Below, in pieces: positions 33,594-42,900 of a stretch of 64,000 nucleotides of DNA. Numbering within the stretch: position 1 is the stretch's first letter; each line of letters starts with the position of its first letter. The notes under the pieces are model-generated. The model was not told the origin of the DNA, did not search any database, and saw nothing but the letters and a program-made list of their open reading frames with translations. This stretch comes from Micromonospora arborensis (GTDB lineage Bacteria > Actinomycetota > Actinomycetes > Mycobacteriales > Micromonosporaceae), in the NCBI RefSeq assembly GCF_003205615.1, contig NZ_PYBV01000016.1, forward strand, positions 250,171-314,170, given 5' to 3'. The position numbers and the translations under genes are program-made.

Positions 33594-33962
33594 TCAGTTG
33601 AACGAGTCACCGCAGGCGCACGAGTTGCCCGCGTTGGGGTTGTCGATGGTGAAGCCCTGAGCGTCGATCCGGTCGGCGAAGTCGATCGTCGCGCCGGAAA
33701 GGTACGGGGCGCTCATCCGGTCGACAACGACCTCGACACCACCGAAGTCGGTGACGACATCACCGTCGAGCGAACGCTCGTCGAAGAAGAGCTGGTACCG
33801 CAGGCCGGAGCAGCCGCCCGGCTGCACGGCGACGCGGAGCCGCAGGTCGTCGCGGCCCTCCTGCTCGATCAGGGCCTTGACCTTCTGCGCCGCGACGTCG
33901 GTGAGGACGACGGAAGTAGGGGCCTGGGCCTCGGTCGACTCGGTCTGCGCTGGCGTGGTCAC
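33594..33962 (-). CDS. erpA: Iron-sulfur cluster insertion protein ErpA (HesB/IscA family)
   Basis: A-type carrier that delivers iron-sulfur clusters to apoproteins. GTG 33962 is chosen because AGGGAGA is seven bases upstream; upstream extension has no similarity. The 122-residue protein has the three cluster cysteines C51 (PGGCSGLRY), C115 and C117 (NSCACGDSF). The N-terminal 17 residues are polar and family-specific. It lies next to adoK and the glycerate kinase in the same order as M. tuberculosis Rv2204c. Likely clients in this window are NadA (4Fe-4S) and the Rieske protein, which is inference. Confidence 0.93.
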   Translation of the reverse strand: MTTPAQTESTEAQAPTSVVLTDVAAQKVKALIEQEGRDDLRLRVAVQPGGCSGLRYQLFFDERSLDGDVVTDFGGVEVVVDRMSAPYLSGATIDFADRIDAQGFTIDNPNAGNSCACGDSFN

Positions 33963-34106
33963 GTGGAAGTCTCCCTGCGCGGTTTGGGTCCGGACGCACT
34001 GGCCAACGCCGAGCGCCGTCCAGTGATTCCCGGTTGTGGTCCTTTGCCGATGGTACGCCGCCCCGGCCGGGCTCACCCGCGTGGCGTAACCCCCGCCGCA
34101 GGTCGA

Positions 34107-34122
34107 CCCGCTCCTGAGCGGG
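34107..34122 (-). terminator. Short hairpin after glycerate kinase
   Basis: Seven-base arms CCCGCTC / GAGCGGG around two bases, 22 bases past the glycerate kinase stop. It is short but the only dyad between this gene and erpA. Confidence 0.3.
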
Positions 34123-34143
34123 CCGGCTAGGTGGTCGGGGCGT

Positions 34144-35283
34144 TCAGCGGCTCCACTGCCGGGCCAGCCGGGCGCCCAACTCGCGGAGGCCCTCCGCCGG
34201 TCGGCTCAACGCGGCGTCGAGCCCGCCGCTCTCCTCGCCGCCGAAGTGCTCGACCAGGCTGTACGCGTCGGTCACCCCGGCCGCGGCGGCCTCCCGCCGG
34301 CCGGTGCTCACCTGCCCGGCCACCACCACGCACGGCACCCCCCGGTCGCGGGCGGCGCCAGCCACTCCGGCGACCACCTTGCCGCGCAGCGACTGGTGGT
34401 CGAACGACCCCTCCCCGGTGATCACCAGGTCGGCGGTGTCCAGCGCGGCGTCCAGTCGGGTGGCCCAGGTGACGAGGCCGATTCCCGACTCGCAGCCGCC
34501 GCCCAGAGCGAGGATGGCCGCGCCGATGCCACCGGCGGCACCGCCTCCGGGCAACGTGCCGAGCCCCGCCGGGCAGCCGGCCAGGTCCCGTTCCAGCACC
34601 GCGGCGAAACGCTCCAGCGCGGCGTCGAGCAGCAGCACGTCGGCACGGTCGGCGCCCTTCTGCGGACCGAACACGTTGCTCGCGCCGTGCAGGCCGAGCA
34701 GTGGGTTGTCCACGTCGGTGGCCGCGACGAGCCGGACGCCACGCAACCGGGGTACGCCGTCCAACGCGTCGACCGCGGCGAGCGCCGCCCCGCCGTACGG
34801 CAGCGCGGCGCCGCCCGGGTCGAGCGGGGTCACGCCCAGCGCGGCGAGCATTCCGGCCCCGGCGTCGTTGGTACCGGAACCGCCCAGCCCGATCACCACC
34901 GTCCGGGCGCCACTCTCCACCGCGGCGGCCACCAACAGGCCCAGCCCGTACGAGGTGGTGGTCTTCGGGTCACGTTCGGCGGTGGCGAGCAGGTGCAGCC
35001 CGCACGCCTGGGCGCTCTCCAGGTAGGCGGTCGAGCCGTCGGCGGTGAGCAGGATCTCACCGACTGCCGGACGGCCCAGCGGATCGACCGTCGACACCGG
35101 CACCCGCCGACCGCCGAGGGCTTCGGCGAGCACCTCCACGAAGCCCGGCCCACCGTCGGCGAGCGGCCGGATCAGCAGGTCGTCCCCGTCGGTGACGGTG
35201 CGCCAGCCGGTGGCCACCGCGGCGGCCACCTCCGGTGCGGGCAGGGTGCCGGCGAACTTGTCCGGGCAGAGCAGCACGCGCAT
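34144..35283 (-). CDS. Glycerate kinase (GarK/GlxK family)
   Basis: Phosphorylates D-glycerate, giving 2- or 3-phosphoglycerate. The 379-residue protein begins at ATG 35283 with RVLLCPDKFAGTLPAPEVAAA, the family N-terminus, followed by PLADGGPGFVEVL, GLGGSGTNDAGAGMLAALG, an ATDVDNPLLG segment and VITGEGSFDHQSLRGKV. All glycines of the nucleotide loop are present. It is the counterpart of Rv2205c and is divergent from nadA over a 59-bp gap. The N-terminal extension of eight in-frame codons upstream is rejected. A weak CACACT box precedes the ATG by seven bases. Confidence 0.9.
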   Translation of the reverse strand: MRVLLCPDKFAGTLPAPEVAAAVATGWRTVTDGDDLLIRPLADGGPGFVEVLAEALGGRRVPVSTVDPLGRPAVGEILLTADGSTAYLESAQACGLHLLATAERDPKTTTSYGLGLLVAAAVESGARTVVIGLGGSGTNDAGAGMLAALGVTPLDPGGAALPYGGAALAAVDALDGVPRLRGVRLVAATDVDNPLLGLHGASNVFGPQKGADRADVLLLDAALERFAAVLERDLAGCPAGLGTLPGGGAAGGIGAAILALGGGCESGIGLVTWATRLDAALDTADLVITGEGSFDHQSLRGKVVAGVAGAARDRGVPCVVVAGQVSTGRREAAAAGVTDAYSLVEHFGGEESGGLDAALSRPAEGLRELGARLARQWSR

Positions 35284-35342
35284 GCCGAGCAGTGTGGCAG
35301 CCCACACCGAGGGAAGCTGCGTCGCGCTCGCGCTGTGGGACC

Positions 35343-36551
35343 ATGGGTTACGTGACTTCGACCTGGGTGGAACCCTCCAATACGGCGACGGCTCTGCTGC
35401 TGCTCGGCCGGGGCAGCGACCCCGACACCGAGCGCGGCGTCGAGTGTCCGGGCGACCTGCCGGCGCCCAGCGATCCGGATCTGGTGGCCCGCGCCACGGC
35501 CGCGAAGGCCAAGCTGGGGAGCAAGGTCTTCGTGCTGGGGCACCACTACCAGCGCGACGAGGTGATCCAGTTCGCCGACGTGACCGGCGACTCGTTCAAG
35601 CTGGCCCGGGAGGCCGCGGCCCGCCCGGACGCGGAGTACATCGTCTTCTGCGGTGTGCACTTCATGGCCGAGAGCGCCGACATCCTCACCACCGACGCCC
35701 AGCGGGTGATCCTGCCGGACCTCGCGGCGGGCTGCTCGATGGCGGACATGGCGGTCCTGGGCCAGGTCGAGGCCGCCTGGGACACTCTGACCGAGTTGGG
35801 CATCGCCGGCGAGACCGTCCCGGTGACGTACATGAACTCCTCGGCCGACATCAAGGGCTTCGTCGGCCGCAACGGCGGCGTGGTCTGCACCTCGTCCAAC
35901 GCCAAGCGCGCCCTGGACTGGGCGTTCGAGCAGGGGTCGAAGGTGCTCTTCCTGCCCGACCAGCACCTGGGCCGCAACACGGCGGTGCTGGAGATGGGCC
36001 TGTCGCTGGACGACTGCGTGCTCTACGACCCGCACAAGCCCGGTGGCGGGCTCACCCCGGAGCAGCTCCGCGACGCCAAGATGATCCTCTGGCGGGGGCA
36101 CTGCTCGGTGCACGGCCGGTTCACCCTCGACAGCGTCAACGACGTACGGGCGCGGGTGCCCGGGGTGAACGTGCTGGTCCACCCGGAGTGCCGACACGAG
36201 GTGGTCACCGCCGCCGACTACGTGGGCTCCACCGAATACATCATCAAGGCCGTCGAGGCGGCTCCGGCCGGTTCGGCGTGGGCGCTCGGCACCGAGCTGA
36301 ACCTGGTCCGCCGGCTCGCGCTGGCGCACCCGGACAAGCAGATCATGTTCCTGGACAAGGCCGTCTGCTACTGCTCGACGATGAACCGCATCGATCTGCC
36401 GCACCTGGTCTGGGCTCTTGAGGAGCTGGTCGCGGGCCGGGTCGTCAACCAGATCACGGTGGACGCCGACACCGCGCACCACGCCCGGGTCGCGCTGGAC
36501 CAGATGCTCGCCCTGCCCGGCGCGGACACCCCGCCGCCCGCCGCGTCCTGA
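35343..36551 (+). CDS. nadA: Quinolinate synthase A
   Basis: Condenses iminoaspartate and dihydroxyacetone phosphate to quinolinate, the NAD precursor, with a 4Fe-4S cluster. The 402-residue protein has GHHYQRDEVIQFAD near 66-79, the cluster cysteines at about C103 (IVFCGVHFM), C283 (HPECRHE) and C342/C344 (AVCYCSTMN), and substrate-site segments SSADIKGFV and DQHLGRNT. It starts at ATG 35343; GTG 35352 is an alternative. No nadB or nadC is next to it, so the pathway genes are split. It needs iron-sulfur maturation, and erpA lies 1.4 kb away. Confidence 0.95.
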   Translation: MGYVTSTWVEPSNTATALLLLGRGSDPDTERGVECPGDLPAPSDPDLVARATAAKAKLGSKVFVLGHHYQRDEVIQFADVTGDSFKLAREAAARPDAEYIVFCGVHFMAESADILTTDAQRVILPDLAAGCSMADMAVLGQVEAAWDTLTELGIAGETVPVTYMNSSADIKGFVGRNGGVVCTSSNAKRALDWAFEQGSKVLFLPDQHLGRNTAVLEMGLSLDDCVLYDPHKPGGGLTPEQLRDAKMILWRGHCSVHGRFTLDSVNDVRARVPGVNVLVHPECRHEVVTAADYVGSTEYIIKAVEAAPAGSAWALGTELNLVRRLALAHPDKQIMFLDKAVCYCSTMNRIDLPHLVWALEELVAGRVVNQITVDADTAHHARVALDQMLALPGADTPPPAAS

Positions 36552-36763
36552 TCACGATCCGTAGTGCTCTTGGTACGCAAAAGCGCCGGATCACCGATTA
36601 ATGCCACACACGCCGATGTGACCGAGTCCTTTTTCGTCACCGAGGGCTATGCTGCCGGAGCGACGACACACGCGGGCCGTTTCACCTTGGCCGCATCCGG
36701 GGTAGTGACGACGTTCAGGCTCCCCCCCAACAACACGGCAGCACCGACGCGCTGGAGGTTGCG

Positions 36764-38119
36764 TTGACCGACGACGTCCTGGTCGTACACGGAGGCACTC
36801 CGCTTGAAGGGCGGATCCGCGTGCGCGGCGCGAAGAACCTGGTTTCGAAGGCGATGGTCGCCGCGCTACTCGGCGACAGCCCGAGCCGGCTGTTCGATGT
36901 GCCGAAGATCCGCGACGTCGAGGTGGTCCGGGGTCTGCTCGGCCTGCACGGCGTCAAGGTCACCGACGGCACCGAGGACGGCGAGCTCGTCTTCGACCCG
37001 GCGAACGTGGAGAGCGCCAGCACCGATCAGATCAACGTGCACGCCGGTTCCAGCCGGATCCCGATCCTGTTCTGCGGTCCGCTGCTGCACCGGCTCGGGC
37101 ACGCGTTCATCCCGGACCTGGGCGGCTGCCACATCGGTCCGCGGCCGATCGACTTCCACCTGCAGGCGTTGCGGGAGTTCGGCGCCACGGTCGAGAAGCG
37201 GCCCGAGGGTCTGCACCTGTCCGCGCCGAACGGGCTGCACGGCACCAAGTTCGCCCTGCCGTACCCGAGCGTCGGCGCCACCGAGCAGGTGCTGCTGACC
37301 GCGGTGATGGCCGAGGGCGTCACCGAGCTGCGTAACGCCGCCGTGGAGCCGGAGATCATCGACCTGATCTGCATCCTGCAGAAGATGGGCGCGATCATCA
37401 AGGTCCACACCGACCGGGTGATCGAGATTCAGGGTGTGCCGAAGCTGCACGGCTACACCCACCGGCCGATCCCGGACCGGATCGAGGCGGCGAGCTGGGC
37501 GGCCGCCGCCCTGGCGACCCGTGGTCACGTCGAGGTGCTCGGCGCGCAGCAGGCCGACATGATGACCTTCCTGAACATCTTCCGCTCCGTCGGCGGCGAG
37601 TACGAGGTCACCGACGCCCGCGCGCCGAAGCTGGGCGACCCGGGCCAGGAGGGCGGCATCCGGTTCTGGCACCCGGGCGGCGAGCTGAACGCGGTGGCGC
37701 TGGAGACCGACGTGCACCCGGGTTTCATGACCGACTGGCAGCAGCCGCTGGTCGTGGCGCTCACCCAGGCCCGCGGCCTGTCGATCGTGCACGAGACGGT
37801 CTACGAGCAGCGACTGGGCTACACCGAGGCACTGAACTCGATGGGCGCCAACATCCAGGTCTACCGGGACTGCCTCGGCGGCACCCCGTGCCGCTTCGGC
37901 CGGCGCAACTTCAAGCACTCGGCGGTGATCGCCGGGCCGAGCAAGCTGCACGCCGCCGACCTGGTCATCCCGGACCTGCGGGCCGGGTTCAGCCACCTGA
38001 TCGCGGCGCTCGCGGCCGAGGGCACCTCCCGGGTGTACGGCGTCGACCTGATCAACCGGGGCTACGAGGACTTCGAGGCGAAGCTCGCCGACCTGGGCGC
38101 GCACGCCGAGCGTCCGTAA
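36764..38119 (+). CDS. murA: UDP-N-acetylglucosamine 1-carboxyvinyltransferase
   Basis: First committed step of peptidoglycan synthesis, transferring enolpyruvate to UDP-GlcNAc. The 451-residue protein has RVRGAKNLVSKAM at the N-terminus, the PEP-binding and fosfomycin-target cysteine C122 in GGCHIGPRPIDFH, PSVGATEQVLL, and a C-terminal LINRGYEDFEAKL. The start codon is a rare TTG at 36764, with GGAGG five bases upstream, which may limit translation. It closely resembles the vegetative MurA of Streptomyces from memory. The 212-bp region upstream (36552-36763) is comparatively A/T-rich and probably holds the promoter. Confidence 0.93.
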   Translation: MTDDVLVVHGGTPLEGRIRVRGAKNLVSKAMVAALLGDSPSRLFDVPKIRDVEVVRGLLGLHGVKVTDGTEDGELVFDPANVESASTDQINVHAGSSRIPILFCGPLLHRLGHAFIPDLGGCHIGPRPIDFHLQALREFGATVEKRPEGLHLSAPNGLHGTKFALPYPSVGATEQVLLTAVMAEGVTELRNAAVEPEIIDLICILQKMGAIIKVHTDRVIEIQGVPKLHGYTHRPIPDRIEAASWAAAALATRGHVEVLGAQQADMMTFLNIFRSVGGEYEVTDARAPKLGDPGQEGGIRFWHPGGELNAVALETDVHPGFMTDWQQPLVVALTQARGLSIVHETVYEQRLGYTEALNSMGANIQVYRDCLGGTPCRFGRRNFKHSAVIAGPSKLHAADLVIPDLRAGFSHLIAALAAEGTSRVYGVDLINRGYEDFEAKLADLGAHAERP

Positions 38120-38142
38120 CCTCGGTCACCCATCGTTCGGTT

Positions 38143-38181
38143 CCGACGGCTCCAGGTCGCGCTGCGACCTGGAGCCGTCGG
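38143..38181 (+). terminator. Terminator after murA, 18-bp perfect arms
   Basis: CCGACGGCTCCAGGTCGC and its exact complement flank a three-base GCT loop, 23 bases after the murA stop. It ends followed by CCGTTGT and is one of the strongest hairpins in the window. Confidence 0.8.
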
Positions 38182-38220
38182 CCGTTGTACCGCGATGTGC
38201 ACCGGGCGCGGACCGTTGGC

Positions 38221-38226
38221 TACCCT
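38221..38226 (+). promoter_or_regulatory. -10 box of leaderless promoter for DUF3043 gene
   Basis: TACCCT is six bases before GTG 38233 (spacer TGCCGC). No ribosome binding site is present, consistent with a leaderless mRNA. Confidence 0.6.
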
Positions 38227-38232
38227 TGCCGC

Positions 38233-38826
38233 GTGCCGTCGCTCTTTCGCCGCAAGTCCACTGACCTCGTCGACGAGGCCGTCTCCTCGGTGACCCCCGA
38301 GGAGACCGCCGAGCGTGCCCGGGGTTACACCCCGGCCAAGGGTCGGGAGACGCCGAAGCGGCCGACCGTCGGCCGCCGCCCGGCCGGCCCCAGCCGCCCC
38401 CTCACCAAGGAGGAGGAGCGGGAGCGCCGTCGTCAACTGCGCACCGAGGCCGCGTCGGAGTTCCGCCGCGAGGGCGGCCCCCGCGACCGTGGCCCGGAGC
38501 GGCTGCTGGCCCGCAACGTGGTCGACTCCCGGCGTACCGTCGGCACCTGGTTCTTCGGCGGCGCGCTGATCGTGCTGATCGGGTCGAACGCGGCCATGCC
38601 GCCGCTGGTCCGGTTGATCTCCAACGTGCTCTGGGGCGCGTTGGCCCTGGGCGTGATCGTCGACTCGGTGCTGATCTGCCGCAAGATCAGCAGGTTGGTC
38701 CGGGAGCGCTTCCCGAAGACCGACCAGCGGATGGGCTCGCTCTTCCTCTACGCGGTCATGCGGTCGATCACGTTCCGGCGGATGCGCGCCCCCGCCCCTC
38801 AGGTCAAGCTCGGCGACAAGGTCTGA
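38233..38826 (+). CDS. DUF3043 membrane protein
   Basis: A 197-residue protein of the actinobacteria-specific DUF3043 family (counterpart of M. tuberculosis Rv2206, from memory). The first 100 residues are highly charged and probably disordered and cytoplasmic (repeated KGRE, RRPAGPSRP, EEEREERRRQ-like content). Two transmembrane helices follow (about 103-122 and 128-148), and the C-terminus is basic with FPKTDQRMGSLFLYAVMRSITFRRMR. Function unknown. GTG 38233 is supported by a -10 box six bases upstream. It lies alone between the murA terminator and the XRE-cupin gene. Confidence 0.88.
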   Translation: MPSLFRRKSTDLVDEAVSSVTPEETAERARGYTPAKGRETPKRPTVGRRPAGPSRPLTKEEERERRRQLRTEAASEFRREGGPRDRGPERLLARNVVDSRRTVGTWFFGGALIVLIGSNAAMPPLVRLISNVLWGALALGVIVDSVLICRKISRLVRERFPKTDQRMGSLFLYAVMRSITFRRMRAPAPQVKLGDKV

Positions 38827-38895
38827 CCCGACCCGGGTCGGGGTGAGACTCCCCCACGCAGGGCAAGCACGCCGTGCGCCATCCAGACGTCCGCT

Positions 38896-38959
38896 GTTCG
38901 TTGTACCGTGCGCTTGGTTCATCATCCTGAACAGGCTGATGCTGTTCGCCACAACGAAC
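38896..38959. promoter_or_regulatory. Nested inverted repeats upstream of XRE-cupin gene
   Basis: GTTCGTTGT (38896-38904) pairs with ACAACGAAC (38951-38959), and inside it GAACAG (38929-38934) pairs with CTGTTC (38942-38947). GCTGTTCG is also directly repeated. The cluster ends 22 bases before the regulator's ATG and is a candidate autoregulatory operator. Confidence 0.45.
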
Positions 38960-38981
38960 GCTGATCCGATGGAGCGAACGG

Positions 38982-39545
38982 ATGCCTCCGGAACCGGCCG
39001 CCCCGCTGGCCACCATCGCCGCCGCCCTGCGCCGGGAACGGGAACGGGTCGGCATTTCGCTGACCGAGTTGGCCCGCCGGGCGGGGGTGGCCAAGTCCAC
39101 GCTCTCCCAACTGGAGTCGGGCACCGGCAACCCGAGCGTGGAGACGCTCTGGGCCTTGGGCGCGGCGCTCGGCGTGCCGTTCAGCCGGCTGGTGGAGCCC
39201 CACCACGAGGGCGGCGTACGGGTGATCCGGGCCGGGGACGGGCCTCGGGTCCGCTCCGAGCACGCCGACTTCACCGGCACGCTGCTCAGTCCCGGGGCGG
39301 CACACCTGCGCCGGGACATCTACCTCATCGAGTTGGAGCCGGGCGCGGTCCGAGCCGCCGACGGGCACGCCCCGCGCAGCGTCGAACACGTGGTGGTCGC
39401 CGCGGGCCGACTGCGGGTCGGCCCGGAGGCGGCTTCGGTCGAGCTGCACGCGGGCGACTACGCCACGTTCCCCGGTGACGCCCCGCATCGTTACGAGGCG
39501 CTCGCTCCCGGCACGTTCGCCGTCCTCATCCTGGAGCATCCCTGA
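38982..39545 (+). CDS. XRE-family regulator with C-terminal cupin domain
   Basis: A 187-residue transcription factor. An N-terminal Cro/C1-type helix-turn-helix covers about residues 10-65 (LRRERERVGISLTELARRAGVAKSTLSQLESG), and a cupin sensor domain covers about 105-185 (HVVVAAGRLRVG, VELHAGDYATFPGDAPHRYEA). GGAG lies seven bases before the ATG. Members usually repress themselves and a nearby transporter or catabolic gene when a small ligand is absent; no transporter adjoins this one. Nested inverted repeats upstream are candidate operators. The ligand cannot be predicted. Confidence 0.9.
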   Translation: MPPEPAAPLATIAAALRRERERVGISLTELARRAGVAKSTLSQLESGTGNPSVETLWALGAALGVPFSRLVEPHHEGGVRVIRAGDGPRVRSEHADFTGTLLSPGAAHLRRDIYLIELEPGAVRAADGHAPRSVEHVVVAAGRLRVGPEAASVELHAGDYATFPGDAPHRYEALAPGTFAVLILEHP

Positions 39546-39559
39546 CCGAGGTCGACGAT

Positions 39560-39578
39560 CCCGCCCGGGCCGGGCGGG
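39560..39578 (+). terminator. Hairpin after XRE-cupin gene
   Basis: Nine-base arms CCCGCCCGG / CCGGGCGGG around one base, 15 bases after the stop codon. The following 39580-39791 region is noticeably A/T-richer, holds a TATGGT -10-like box (39591-39596) and two AGACCARAT repeats, and probably contains the promoter for the WG-repeat gene. Confidence 0.55.
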
Positions 39579-39791
39579 CGTCGGATGCGGTATGGTCGAA
39601 GACCAGATTGCGTTATAAGACCAAATGTCCGAAACCATTGGGATAACGTTTGCGCCCGTGGGCGGCACCACAGTGGCGGTGAGCGAGCCCACGCCGTTAC
39701 CCTCCATCCGCAGCCACGGCCTGCCGGTGCAGGCGACCTGACTGGCACGCGAGGGCCCCAGCGCGACAATTTGCAACGAGGTGACAACGCC

Positions 39792-39935
39792 GTGAGCGAG
39801 CGGACGCGAGCCGGCCACCGGGGTGTGGCAGGCGGCGACCGGACGCCCGGCGGTCACCCGGAGTTGGCTGCGAAAAACCCACCTCCGGCGAGAATCGGCC
39901 GAGTGGCCGGGTGTGGCGACGGGCCCGGCCGATGA
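39792..39935 (+). CDS. 47-residue leader ORF coupled to WG-repeat gene
   Basis: GTG 39792 follows GAGGTGA (39778-39784) by seven bases, the best ribosome binding site in this region. The frame gives a 47-residue basic Gly/Arg-rich peptide and its TGA overlaps the ATG of the large downstream gene (ATGA). It has no recognisable domain. It may be a translational leader, or the spacing may be chance. Its opening GTGAGCGAGCGG resembles the GTGAGCGCGAGG string before the desulfurase gene. Confidence 0.4.
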   Translation: MSERTRAGHRGVAGGDRTPGGHPELAAKNPPPARIGRVAGCGDGPGR

Positions 39936-42900
39936 GCGGCCGCTACACCGACCCGTGGCCAGACCCGAACGAGCCGTCCTGGGTGGTCGAACCGACCACC
40001 GAGTGGCACCCCCAGTTCCCCGGCCAGCGCTACCCCGGCGACATCGGCGCACTCCATCAACCGCCACCGCGCGGCCGGGCGACCGTGACCGGCCGGGCCG
40101 AGGTGCCGCCGCTCGCGCCCACCCGCCCGGACGGCACCTACCTCGGCCGGTCCTGGGCCGACGAACCGCCGGCGGAGCCGACACCCCACAGCCGGTCCTG
40201 GGCGGACGACGAGCCGGGCGAGACACCGATCTACGGCCGGCCCCGGCCCGACGAACGCGCGGCGGACGCGTCCAGCTACGGCCGGCCCGACAGCGCCGAC
40301 TCCCGCCACTACGACCACGAGCCGTACCGCCGACCCCTACCCGAACCGCCCCGCCGCGACGACCGCCGCTCCCCCGAGTCGGACCGGCGTACCGCCTGGT
40401 CCGACCGACGCCCCGCCGAGGAGCGAGGTCCGGCGCGGGAGGCCGCCTGGCACCGGGACCAGCCTCATTCCGAGCGGTACGACAGCCGCCGCCCGCGACC
40501 GGAGCCCACCGAGTGGGACCGGGGTTACCCGGGCACTCCACCGGTCTCCCCCGCGCCCCGTTCCGATTCCGGCCGGGTGCCCGAGCCGGACGATGCGCCG
40601 CGTCGGCGCGGCACGCAGGAGCGACCGGCCGCCGGTTACGAGCGACACACCGGCGACGGGTACGGCGTACGACCCACCCGGGACCACGACGGCCGGCTGG
40701 CCGACGACCGGCTCCCCGACGCCGCCGACCCGTGGGCGGCCGTGGACGGCCGCACGCGGTACCGCGCCGACGGGCACCCGGACCGGGCCGCCGACGACGT
40801 CCGCCGCCCGGAACGGCGCTACCGCGCGGACGAGGGGGCCGGTGCAGCCCTGTCGCCAGACGGTGGACGACGGCACCGACCCGAGCCGGAGATGCCCGAA
40901 CAGCCCCGCCGCGACGACGAGCGGCGTCGGCCCGACCCCGACCCGCACCGGCAGCAGCCCCGCGAGACCGCGGCCCGCGCCGAGGCGTACCCGGATCGGC
41001 GTCCCCGCGAGGAGGCCCGTCCGGACGCGTACCGCGAGGACGGAGGACGCCGCGAGAACGTGTACCGCGACGACCGGCCTCGCGACGACCGGCCTCGCGA
41101 CAACGGGCACCGCGAGCCTCGGCCGCAGCCCGGCCCGCGGCCGGACGGCAACCTGCCCTGGCCGCCACCGGGTCCGCTGCGCCCGGACCGCAGCCGCGAG
41201 GCGGACCACCGCACCGAGCCCCACCGCACCCCGGACCCACACCGCACGCCGGACCCGCACCGGAGCGCCGAGCCGGGTGTCCCGCCGCGGCCGGCTGCCC
41301 GGCCCGAGCGACCGGCGGCCACCCCGTCGCGGTACGACGAGCGACCGGTACGCCCAGCAGCGACGGCTCCGCCGGCACCGGCCACGTCCGGTCGCGCCGT
41401 GCCGGTCCCGCCGGTTGCCCCGGCGCGGCCGGTGTCGCCGGATGCCCCGGGGCGGCCGGTGTCGCCGGCGCCGGTCTCCCCCGCCGCGCCCGGCCGGGAC
41501 CGACCGGTGTCGGCAGCGCCGGTATCCCCTGCCTCCGGCGTACCCGTCTCGGGTCCACCTGCCGCACGTCTTCGGCTGGAGTACCTCCCCGCGCCGATGG
41601 ACCCGCCGATCGCCGACGAGCGGTCGGCTGCCGGGTCGCACCCCACCCCACCACCGCGTTACCCCGGCCCGGACAACGAGGACCGCCCGGTGGACCAGCG
41701 GCGCGGCGGGGAGCCGACCCCGGACCGCCACCGGGTCGGCACCAGCGACAGTCGCCCGGCCTCGCCGGAGCGCCCGTTCCCGTCGGACCGACCGACCGCG
41801 TCAGACCGACCGCACTCCCCCGATCGACCGTCCTCGCCGCAGCGCCCGCACTCGCCGGAGCGGGTGGAGTCGACGGCCGAGGCACGTCCGTCGGTCGCGC
41901 CGCCGCCAACCTGGCAGGTCCCGGAACCACCGTCGACCCGGCCCGCCCCGACCTTCTCGAACGCTGCGACCTCGACCCCAGCGGCCCCGACCCCAGCGAC
42001 CCCGGCGACTGCGGCCCCGGCGACTGCGGCCCCGGAGCCTCCGGTGGAGGACGCCGAGGCGGCGCTCCCGCTGGCCCCCGGGACACCGCGCCGATACGTA
42101 CCGCCGCTGCCCTCGGAGAGGCCGGTCGCTCCCGTTCGAGCATCCGAGGAGGTCCAGGGCACCCGTGGGCCGGACGCGTGGTTCAGCCCCGCTCGGCCGG
42201 TCGAGACCGACCAGGACGAGCCTGCGCCGGACCGGGAGTCGGCCGGGTTCACCGACGACGAACCGACGGTCGGTGACCCCGACCTCTCCACCCCACCGAC
42301 CGCAGTGGACGCGGATCCGTCGACACCGAGCGTCGACGCCCGTCGCGACCTGATCGACCAGCCCGCCGGCAGGTCAACACCGACCGACGCCCCCGAGCCG
42401 ATCTCCGCGCCGCCCGCGCGCCCGACCTCCGGCGCCCCCCGCGCCTGGACGGACGACCTGGTCGACGAGGCACAAGCAACCGTCGAGCCGGGATCGACGG
42501 AGGGCCAGCGGCCCGTCTCCGGCGTACCTGACGCCGCGATACCGCACCACCAGGCCGAAGCCACCACCGACGCCGGCCACCAGCCGGCCGCCGCTCGTCC
42601 CGTCGGGGACACCGATCCGGCTGAGCACGACCCGACGGACGACGCCGAGCCGCACCACCGACCGCTGGACGCCGAGGACAGCCCGGGCACCGCCGGGCCG
42701 ACGGACGACGCCGAGCCGCACGACCGAACGTCGGATGCGGAGGGCGATCCGAGCACCGCAGAGCCAACCGACGACTGGCGGGCCGACGACTGGCGGCCCG
42801 ACGACTGGTCGGTCGACGCTGCGCTGCCAGCCCCGTCCGTGCCGTCTGGCGACGACACATACCCTCCCGTCGCGGCAGCACCCGTGTCGGCCCCGCCGGT

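Noticed and set aside
38922..42143. A 1073-codon open frame on the minus strand
   Set aside because: It is antisense to the Arg/Pro-rich part of the WG-repeat gene and to the XRE-cupin gene. High GC leaves few stops; the translation has no domain and no start signal.
39823..42276. An 817-codon plus-strand frame overlapping the WG-repeat gene
   Set aside because: Offset-frame shadow of the Arg/Pro-rich coding region; composition is only Arg, Pro, Ala and Gly.
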